NCBI GenBank assembly: GCA_949358305.1
Contig: OX442316.1
Span: 10,044,001 to 10,108,000, forward strand
DNA length: 64,000 bases
Reading direction: 5' to 3'
DNA from: Strigamia acuminata
Taxonomy: Eukaryota > Arthropoda > Chilopoda > Geophilomorpha > Linotaeniidae
Both the position numbers and the translations under genes were made by a program. How positions within the stretch are numbered: position 1 is the stretch's first letter; the number at the start of each line of letters is the position of its first letter. Shown here piece by piece: positions 54,350 to 64,000 of this stretch. A model generated the notes under the pieces. It saw only the letters and a list, made by a program, of their open reading frames with translations. It ran no database searches and was not told the DNA's origin.

Positions 54350-57300
54350 CATTTTTCAAACTTTTTACTTTTTTATTTTTACTTTACTTTTTACTTTTTA
54401 GTTTATCATTTATTTTTAAAAAAAAAATAATACTTTTTACATTTTTTAGTATTAACATTATGATTTATCATTCACTATCGAGAACAGTGTGGAAGTGATG
54501 ATTTAATTTAAAAAGAAAAAAAATATTATTATTCCATTTATCATTTAGTCCAGGAGAAGACAATTTAATGACACTTTTATTGAAAAAAATAACCTAACGT
54601 GATGAAAGTGTGATGGGTGGTTGGCACTGGGTTTTGAAAACAAATTGTTATTTTTTTATTCTTGCTATATTATCGAATGATCTCCTTATTGTATAATCCC
54701 GGTGTGCCATTCTATACATACCTTATTCATTATAACGATGGAAAAGTAGCGTTTTTCATCTCTCTCTATCTCTTATAAATATAAAAAAAAGAATATATAT
54801 ATATACATACATATATATTAATTAATTAATTAATTAATTCTGTTGTATTATAAATACTGCATTTGTTTCTTTTCATTTTATTTTTATTTTTGCCCTTAAA
54901 AACAAAAAAGTTTCAATACACAGTTTCTTTATTTACAAAACGAAGTGCACATTTATTCATTTATTCATTCATTTATTCATTAATTCATTTATTTATTTAT
55001 TTATTTATTTTCAATTTATTTCAACACCACACGCATGGCGAGCAGATTTTAAAATCTATTAATTGATTGATAAAAGTGAATGGAAATTTTTAATTGAGGA
55101 ATTATGTCTTTAATCACATCCCTGCAGGGTGTCGTCCATGTTTGTCTTGAGATTATGACCTCCAGTCCCCACAACCCCTCCTTAAAGGATTATCACTGCA
55201 CCAAATCCGTTCTTTTCTCTTATTATGAAATAGACTCCACACACCTTAGTACAACTCTATGAAAACAAATTTTTCTATTTCTGACACTTGCCTAGCAACT
55301 TCCTAGACCTTGAAGGCTTGTTCGCACTGTAGTGATAACAACAGCAAACTTCTTCATGACTCCATTTTGTGTCCTCGAATGCCATGTGGTTATATTCCAC
55401 GAACAAACACAATAGAAACAACAAATTTAATCAATTTATCATTAAAAATTCATCTTATTCTAATTTTTTTTGCATAAAAAATTACACAAAATATGATAAA
55501 CCTAAATAAGGAAAGAAAAGCACTTTTATTTATTTATTTATTTATTTATTTTTTACTTCTCAGTGACCTTCATGGCTGACTAAAAGTCAACCCAACTAAT
55601 ATTATTCCTCTTACAAACATCCTCACACGTTCGCAGTTTATTGTGCAAATGTCAAGTTTTAGTTTGAAACGGTTTGACGGACGCATGATTGGAAACATCT
55701 TCATAATCATTAATCACAATAGATACAACAAATCACGATTTTTCTCACACTACTAAAAATGAATGAAAAACGGTTCGGCAAAAGCACATCGTGTTGGCTC
55801 GCGTGCATGTCTTCACCACCTGGTTTTGACTTGAATCGCGCTTTCCTCTCTTTCTCTTTCTCCCCACACACTAAATCTAAATCTCTTTCTCCACGCTGGA
55901 CAAGAGATAAGTATAATGACCAAGACGCCAGCTAGGCTCAACCACCCCTAGTTTTTGCCGCCATGACCTCTGACCTCAGTCACCACCCCCGCAACGGAAA
56001 CGGTGATTAGAAACGACCCTACAATCTACACAACAGATTGCTTCATTGCCATTGATCGATTTACACAACAACATTTAGAAAAGACAAAGTTCCCTCGAAT
56101 AATAGTATAATAAAAATACCGAGTTTGGCCATCAATTACGATTTCCTAGCTTGCTTTTTCTTGCTTTTCACTTTTCTTGTGTGTGAATTGGGTTTAGCGA
56201 CCAGTGTGTGGTCCCGTTCTGACCTAGCTTTTTTTTCTGCCTTTCAGGAAGCCTGTCTGAGCGCGAGCGACTTACTTCACGTGCCGGTATGTTAATCCTT
56301 TGATTCCAATTTCTGATTTATGTCGCACATTTTTTTTTCTCTCTAAAATTCACCTTTCAAATCCGAAAATGTGTGTGTGCTTTTTACGCGTGCGAAAAAC
56401 TGTTTGCATCTTAAATTAAAATCTGAGTGAAACGTTCGGTTTTCAGGGTGGAAAAATGGAAATTTTTCTATTAAAAGTTTTTTTATTGTGGAAATAGAGA
56501 TAAAAATATATGATTATACATACATATCTTAAGCATAATTATTTTTATAAAAGATAAACAATTTTGGGAATTATTTGATTATAGAATTTATTCAAATATT
56601 TTTGTATTTTTAAAAGAAAAATGTAGAAAAATATGTATATACGTGAGCCCAATATTGACACATTTAATACAAGATGAAAATAATGAATTGAATCTCAGTT
56701 TCCAATTCCTTCAGCTCAGATTGTCTTCGATTAGAGGCCCCTAAAGCAGAAAGTCAATGAAAGGTGCATTAACCCTTTCCCTTCATCGGTGATAAATTAT
56801 AGCCGGTTGAACCTGTAATCTGTTATTACTTATCAATATTTAGAAATAGCACTTTGCACCTTACACCACACATTCAACATTTTTTTAATTAAAACAACAA
56901 AAAAAATAAAGAAAGTCTAAAAATCTAAAAATCTAAAAATCTCTTACGTTTTGTGTGAAATTAAAAGTTCAAGAGAAATGATGAATCAAAATTTAATTCC
57001 ACCTTGTAGGTGAAATTAAAATTAAAATGGGTGGATATACAGATTTCTCGCCTTATTTTTCAGAAAACAATTTTTTATTTATTTACAAAAAAATTTATAA
57101 AAAAAAAATTTATTTTTTATATTTTTCAAGGGAATAAGTGAAAAAAAATAATAAAACAACACAAAAAGAGCGCGCCCAATCGAATTTTCAATTCAAACCC
57201 TCGCCTCTTCAACTTTTATCATTTTTTTTCCAGTGTGAAAATTGATTACAAGATAACTACAGCACTGCCTTTTTATTTTTATTTTTTCAGTTCAATAGTA

Positions 57301-58134
57301 GTTGTGCCATTTAAAAACCTTAAAAAAATGTCTTATCGAATACACACTGCATAAAAATCAAATTATTTAAAAAAGAAATGGGTGAAATAAAATTTCTAGA
57401 CCAGATATAACTGACAAAGAGAGATGAGATCAATTGAATCAGTCTCCATAAAGTAAAATGTATTTTGTGTTCCATTGAGCAACAACTAACTTTGTCTGGG
57501 CAGGGTGAGTCAACAGCTGTAAAATTAAGGGAACAAGGCTAGAGACAGGCCAATGTCAACAACAAGCAAAGCACCACCAAACTGCATCTATACTAAGAGA
57601 TATGGCCATTTCCTCAGCAAAGGCTGTAAATTACTAGCCAACAGGCTGCTTGCAATCAACACCTGTCAAAAGGACAACTACTATTTCATTGTCCTTTCTC
57701 TTTCTTTTCGTTTAGACCGTGTAAACATAAACATGTGGCGACACAAAATAGTCAAATATTTTCCGTTTTTAACAGACAGGCAGACAGCAAAGGGGAAGGG
57801 CTTAGATTTATCTAGACTTTCCTTTATCGCGTTTTCCCCTTCCCTTAATTTCGCAGCTTCTAATTAGCGCAGGATAAATGGCGCCAAACTAAAGCGAGAC
57901 TCGCGACGGACGATCATCCGTGATGACATGTCCTACCCTAAAGGCAAATAGGATTTAACCTCGTTAAAACGAAGCCTCAAAGAATTTTAAAAAATAAAAA
58001 TAATTAGTTTTTTTCTTCTTTTTTTTTTTGAAGCACAAAGTTCAATAAAAGGAAGATCAATGTTATTTTAGTCAAATTCCTATACAGTTAGCTCTATTAA
58101 ACCTAATGCCGTCTATTAATATAAGAAAAAAGGG
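54350..58134. other. Fork head 3'UTR and downstream gene-free region
   Basis: AT-rich sequence with simple repeats: ATATAC/TTAA runs at 54795-54840, TTTA/TTCA runs at 54955-55015 and 55525-55550, and four TCTAAAAA units near 56915-56943. No exon was recognised. It is plausible cis-regulatory DNA of fork head. Confidence 0.5.
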
Positions 58135-58457
58135 TAAATAATTGCTGCTTCACCTTAAGCTATATGCCTTTTTTCTTATACTTAACTCAGACTTAATTTC
58201 ACCGATTCATCAGTTAATGTATTATTTATCCTTAGAAATTAGACTGGAATGGGGTTTCATATCGAATGGAGAAAAATGGGTTAAATTTCACACATGTAAA
58301 TAATTTCTGCTTCACCGTAAGCTATATGCCTTTTTTCTTATTTAACTCAGACTTAATTTCACCGATTCATCACTTAATGTATTATTTATCCTTAGAAATT
58401 AGCCTAGAATGGGGTTTCATATCGAATGGAGAAAAATGGGAAAATTTCACGCATGTG
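58135..58457. repeat. Tandem duplication of about 160 bp
   Basis: Copy 1 (58135-58296) and copy 2 (58297-58457) are nearly identical over their length. For example, ATTATTTATCCTTAGAAATT is at 58221 and 58381. They differ by a few substitutions and a small indel (TTCTTATACTTAACT versus TTCTTATTTAACT). Confidence 0.93.
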
Positions 58458-58785
58458 ATAGTATATAGGCCAAGCAGAAAAATGATAGTTTTGCTGAACG
58501 AGGCACACAGGTGGACTGTCTTTTATTTTATAATGCTTAAACTGCATGACTAAACCGGCTGTGGATTCAGCTGCAGTTCATCACAATTTTGCGCATCTAT
58601 ATTTGTTTGTTCATTTCAACACGTTCTCAATACTTACACAGAATATATTTATAACAAAATATCATATTCTAGTTTTTACCCTTAAATCCCTTAGATTCAA
58701 TAGTCCCGCTGTAGTCGATTTAGCCGTTCTACATGGACTAACACGGGACTTTTGGAATGCGCACAATGTATGTGAGTGTGTGTGT

Positions 58786-58804
58786 GGATGGATGGATGGA
58801 TGGA
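58786..58804. repeat. (GGAT)n microsatellite
   Basis: Nearly five GGAT units following a TGTG run. Confidence 0.9.
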
Positions 58805-61800
58805 CTGTGGACTCACGGAGTTCCAAGTCAATATTTCACTTCTTGTCAAATATGGCAAGGATAAACATTTTCACAACTACTTAAAATTCGTTTCAATAAA
58901 TATGAAAGCGCTGCAAACGTGGCGTAGCACTAACCACATCACAAACAAGGTGAGAACTCGATTACTCTTTCAGTTTTTCAATCGCAAAACCTTATTAACG
59001 CAATAAATTTGCAAAGCATTACCCTCGACTGAAAATGGAAGAAATTGCCTACCCTTAAAAAATATCAAACTAAACAATATCGATCTCCATCACACTTTAA
59101 TTCCATAATACAATATTCAAACAGTTATCATGCTTTTGAATTTCCTCCAATTCTGTCCCTTAAATTATTCTCAAACAAGAATACCGAATTAGAGAAGCCA
59201 GTTTCACTTCTCAGCTTTTTCCTTCTCCTTGCCGACATGCAAGCAGCCAACTGCGTGGGCGTGATGGGAGTCGTCAAGGAGTCTTGTTATTGGTTGCTAT
59301 ACTGAGTGCCCCGCCCAATCGGCTATTGAGTCCATGTTTGCGTCTCCCTCTTTTTCTAAATTCGAAATATGCCAGGCTTTATTACACACCAGAAAAGAGG
59401 GGAAAATGTTATTCGATTTCAGACTGCTGGGTGTTTTTTTTTCCTCCTTCTCCTCTTTTTTGCTCTTTCTATATATATTTTTTCATTCTATATATTCTGT
59501 TTACAAAACTGGAGATAAACACGAAATGGTGTAAGAAATCCATCGTGTTATGAAAAACATGCTTTTTTTGCAAGTTGCAGAGAAAAATAGATTTAGGCGT
59601 ATTGATTAGCCCTTATTTATAACTCGGGCGATTTTCTTTTCCTCACATTTTGCTCGCAATTTTCTTTGTAGATCGGATTTAGGATAGCTATTGATCTCTA
59701 AACCAGATCACATTAATTTTTCTTTGCTCGAGGGCTGCGTTTTAGAATCGGCTTTAGAGAAACAGAATTACTTTGTTTCTCTACAAACCCGGAAATCGCG
59801 TCATACAAACACTCCGGGCTTCACTGCTCAGCACACGAATAATCATCTATCCCACTAGAAAAAATAGGTGTACACATTTAAATCTAATAAACTCAATTGC
59901 CAACAGTACACAAATAATTGCAACAACCCACGTCTGATATTTCAATAAATAAATTAATTAATTAGAAAAAAAAATTGTATATATATGGGGAAAATATTAT
60001 TCACTGTTTCTACACGAGTGCATCCATAGGCTAAAAATAAAAAAATAAAAAAAGGGAAGATAAAAATGCAATGCTAGTTGATTGAGTCAACATGAAGTCT
60101 AATTAGGAGGGCGCCATAGGTCCCGTGTTTGCTAAGCTGCTTTCCCCATCCCTCCATACTTAATAAATACATGGCTGCCAAGCATGGTGTTGCATTAATA
60201 ACCATTTATTTTTTGACAAACACTTGAGTTTTTATACAATTACAGGGAGAGAAAAATAGAATTAAATAAATAAAAGCTGAAATGAATCCAAAAAATCTCG
60301 AATTTGTCGAGTAAATTTCACGTCGACTGAGTAAAGTTTGGGGAGAGGCCTTTTATTGTATGATCAATATCTGAAGATCTCGAGTAAATATTCGCCCGGT
60401 CGGTAGCTGCTACTAATGCAGCTTTTATTTTTCCAAGCCGTTCTCGGCAAAAGTCAACAGCAGCCATCGCCTGCGTGTGCGTGTGTGCCGTAGTCAAATA
60501 AAATGCGCACGGCCCCGATTTCAGTGGCCACGCCGCAGCCATCGTCGTAAGACGGACCGTGCCACACGGCATCTTTTAGTTCACCGACAGGCTTATTGCC
60601 GTGTGTATTCACGAGCGTGTACGACGTTTCCACGTTGATGGAGCCATACGTAGCAGAAGAGAGGTAGGAATGATGTTTTGTTCCAATTTGTCGATACCTA
60701 TACATTAACTCTCTCGGATGAATTCAGTTTTATGAATATCGCTTTGGTTTGATCAGTTTTATTGCGTATTCAAGCGCAAGTTAGATGAGGTATTTTATCC
60801 ACCCTCAATCACAGATGGTATCTGAGTAGGTTTACTCCCATCAATTTTAACGGCATCCAATTGGAAAATCGCGGCGATTATCGCGGGAAACACCGGCTGC
60901 TGCTCGCAGACACCCACAAACCAACGAGAGTTACGATTTTGCTGGAGTTTATTGAAATTTAATTTTAATTTTAATTTAATCCAATAGATCTTTACTGCAT
61001 TTACTGTATTATCCCAAATACCTAAATTCAGAACTTAGGATTTAGTGTTGTTATTTGTAAATATAATTTCCTTTTTATCTAATCTTGTGTTTATTTGTTC
61101 GTTAATGTCTAAAGATTGGAAGAAAAAATTCAAAATTATCAAGTAACGTTTTTAATCTTTGCGCTATCATTGCGCTTCCGTTCGGATTTGATCGCCATGT
61201 TGAAAAATGTAGTAAAACCGTCGTGTTTATAACTATGAAAATTCAAAGAGCGTTGATGATTGGATTAGAAGTAAAGGGGAGTAACGAGAATCCCGCGGGC
61301 AGCAGCCGCCCACGCGCCGCGGTCGACGAGGCGACAGAAGTGGTTGGGTGATGCACTGGCAGAGTTAGGGGTGCCTGCCTTGTAACCCAATTAGCACAGC
61401 GCCCATCTGCAAAGCAAATAAGGCCAGTCGTGGCACACTCTCTGGCTTATTGCAAAAAAGACGAGATCCAATTAAGAGAGAGAAAAGACCGTTCGTCTCA
61501 GGGGCATTACACGCTTTAAAATAATTTCAAGCTGAACCTTAAAGCGGGGGGTGTGTAGGTTAATCAGCTATTGTTCAAAATGAGCGAAAAAGGAACAAGG
61601 TTGAAAGTCAAATTCATATTATTTGTTTTCTTTCTTTCTTTCTGTTTTAGTTTTCGAAAAAAGAAATATTTAATTGCGTTTTTCTTCTTATTTCTTTCGC
61701 CCTCACAAGTTGGAGCAAACAACAACTACAATATAAAGAGAGTTGTGGATTAAGGGTTCAACTTTTCATTAAGGTGCAATCTTTAATTAGACACCGTTTG

Positions 61801-62834
61801 TTTACCTGGTGCAATTCGTCTCTTGCTTTCATTCGTTACCCCCTCATTACAAGCTGTGTTGACTCGGCGACACATTTATGGCCCTTTTTATTACCCTACA
61901 TGGCGGGCTTGGTGGTGGCGCACCAGCCGGTTTGTCATGTCCCTAACCTCACGTGGGCGCCATTATTTTACGACACCTACACCACCACCACGTCCCAATA
62001 TCGACCTCCTTTTATCCACCCACCCTTTCACCAACAAATTGTCACGTAATCGAACCAAACAGCCATTAAATGCTAATAACACTATGCATTTTAACTGCAC
62101 TTTTGTCGTTAATGCCATTTGAAAACAACACGTTTTCTAAACTGTGGAAAACAATTTGCAGAGTTCACATGCTGGATTTGTTGCGTAGCCTGATCAAGTT
62201 TGTTATCATCCACATCCATCAGCAACATCCACGGATGAAACCTCGGTTTCGGGTGCTCACGTTCGAATTATGGCAGAGATATAAGCAAAGCTCACACACG
62301 CTTTCAAAGTCACGTCTAAAACTAGAGACACACTCGACCGAAAGGCGAACAAACAACATGGGCACCCACTGATAGTGAACCCTCAACTACTCACTCACAT
62401 AAAATAGAGTGCCAAGCTTAATGTGTACGCTACTCCATCATCCTTGTCGTCGTCTTGCAAGTGTAATAATCCATTAAGCATAGAATGAATCATGTTGCGC
62501 GCCATTTACATAAAAAAACAAAACTAAAACGGGGATAAAGTTTGACATTATTTGGGGACAATGTCAATATTTTGAGATTACGCTTAATTTCTCACACATT
62601 GGAAACACCCTGCCTTCAAAACACATACGCTCGGCACTCAAATGTGCAGGTGGTCCGAGAGGGCGTGTGTTGTTTGAGGCGCTGGCTCAAAGAAAAACCG
62701 CCCCAACTGTTTTAGAGATGTAAAAACAACGGCTGGGTCACGAGTCGAGTTATGGGCTCACCTGCAAGTGAGGAACAAACGCGAGGCAATCTGTGCAGCG
62801 GAATTGAGAGAATCAATAGAAAGCAGAGCTGAGC

Positions 62835-62867
<33 letters not shown>

Positions 62868-64000
62868 GGAACCGACTGCGTGGCCATAGATTTTGTGACG
62901 TTAGAAACTGGATTTGTGCACAATCATGACAACGCAGCCGATTTTAAGCGTATCGCTTACAGTGAATGTTAGTTGCAATGGCCAAATATTGTTTTCAGAT
63001 TTGAGTAACTGATTCATTTTGCCATAAGAGTCCTTCATTCTCAAAATGGCGGAGGCGGAGGATGAGAGGGAGAGGAGGAATGAAAGCTCTTTGCAACCTC
63101 TCACTCTCTCGCCCTGGAGCATGCACGTGTCAATATCCTGTGAGCGCATCCAAAACTGCAATTTCCGGCCGATACACTTTAATATCAGGGGCTTGAAAGA
63201 CGCACGCGCTCTGCCACCAGTTATTCCCTCCTCCTCCTCCTACCCCACCCCACCCCTTCAATTCACTCCACCTTCCTGCTGTCATCACACAGATGAAAGC
63301 AGAGCAGATGGCGATGCAGAGTGGTCACATGATCAAAAGCTATACACTTTACCCATTCGGTTTGTTTAAGCGCCTTTTAGCTTGAATTTTGTCGATACAA
63401 TTATTTTCAAAATATGCAATTAGGCTTAATTATAATAATTTTTTGATGTTTTATTTTTTTTTATTATTTAAAAAAAAAATTAAATTGATGCGTTTAGTTT
63501 AGCGAATTCAGTTACAATTAATTTTTGACAGTGTCCATTAAATTCTTCTCGAGTTATACTTTTGCTTGAAGATAGTGGAAGAATCCTGGATAGTATAATG
63601 GGGAAAAGGGGGGAAAGGGATTTGATTGTATGTAGGAAGGCGGTGTGTGTATAGGAGGTTGTAGGAGAGCAGAGATTGGTTGGCGATAGATGAAGCGCGT
63701 TTCTTCAGGGGCTGCGTGCAAGAATAGCGTCGTGCGTGGGCGGAGTCCAATCACAGAGCGAGGAAATTTTGTTTGAGAGCATAGAAAGAAAAGGAGACAG
63801 CGTTTTTTTTTTCTTTTTTCCACTTTTCTTTTTTTCCCTCTTACGGATCCCTCCACTTTCATTCAATCTCATGGGGAAAAAGACAACTTGCAAAAATGAA
63901 GTTGGACCTAGAACTATAAGGTTCCCTTAATTCTCTGGAGAAAAGTGTGTTCGATTAACAACTGAAAAAAAAGTTAAAATAAAAAAATTAAGTAAATATT
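58805..64000. other. Gene-free flank, no gene recognised
   Basis: 5.2 kb without a recognisable exon or RNA gene. Local GC-rich islands occur at 60470-60650 and 61280-61330. A minus frame at 60705-60454 has some coding-like composition but no family match. The right edge has C/T and A/T runs. Confidence 0.45.
62842..62868. repeat. (GA)n microsatellite
   Basis: About 13 GA units. Such runs are frequent GAGA-factor type sites in insect regulatory DNA; here only the repeat itself is seen. Confidence 0.95.

Noticed and set aside
60454-60705. 83-codon minus frame (YGSINVETSYTLVNTHG...)
   Set aside because: No acceptable splice context or start and no family recognised; kept only as a note in the flank entry.
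63046-63369. 107-codon plus frame starting MAEAEDERERR
   Set aside because: Low-complexity GA-rich start, then non-coding composition; no homology recognised and no supporting splice sites.

Overview
The window is eukaryotic nuclear DNA from an arthropod, most likely an insect. The evidence is short spliced introns (often 50-80 bp, GT/AG), an AT-rich background, and insect-like versions of SNAP-25, fork head/FoxA, PRPF39 and an animal haem peroxidase. I cannot name the species. No bacterial, viral or CRISPR features were seen. Exon models were built by hand from reading frame, phase and splice-site fit; most CDS totals close exactly in phase.

Layout. 1-8 kb: haem peroxidase on the minus strand, running off the left edge, with a 4 kb intron. 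9.4-20.5 kb: a compact block of XRCC4 (-), PP5 phosphatase (+), NTPCR NTPase (-), TMEM179-like (+) and PRPF39 (+). 21.7-25.3 kb: SNAP-25 (+), with three near-identical 49-nt exons and two competing last exons. 26.9-38.3 kb: LRRC57 (-), WDR92/DNAAF10 (+), XPD/ERCC2 (-), PEX6 (+). 41.1-45.1 kb: a gene for a small cysteine-rich secreted peptide with a 3 kb 5'UTR intron. 47.3-50.0 kb: the 3' exons of a single-pass membrane receptor (-). 51.9-52.1 kb: a GPI-signal-like terminal exon (-). 52.98-54.35 kb: single-exon, GC-rich fork head/FoxA (+). 54.35-64 kb: about 9.6 kb with no recognisable gene, plausibly flanking regulatory DNA of fork head.

How it fits together. From 9.4 to 38.3 kb the housekeeping genes mostly alternate strand, giving four head-to-head pairs whose start codons are 140-450 bp apart: XRCC4/PP5, NTPCR/TMEM179, LRRC57/WDR92 and XPD/PEX6. 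Tail-to-tail ends are also close (WDR92 and XPD stops are 67 bp apart). These proteins act in unrelated processes (end joining, TFIIH, peroxisomal import, dynein-arm assembly, splicing), so the arrangement looks like compaction with shared promoters rather than pathway clustering. The regions around the neural, secretory and developmental genes are much looser.

The most notable signals are the SNAP-25 alternative exons, a possible 42-nt PRPF39 cassette exon, the unidentified cysteine-rich peptide with a CRE/E-box promoter, a 4-nt tandem donor that gives two open frames in the receptor tail, an RFX X-box in front of the ciliary gene WDR92, and a pogo-like mini-transposon in a PEX6 intron.
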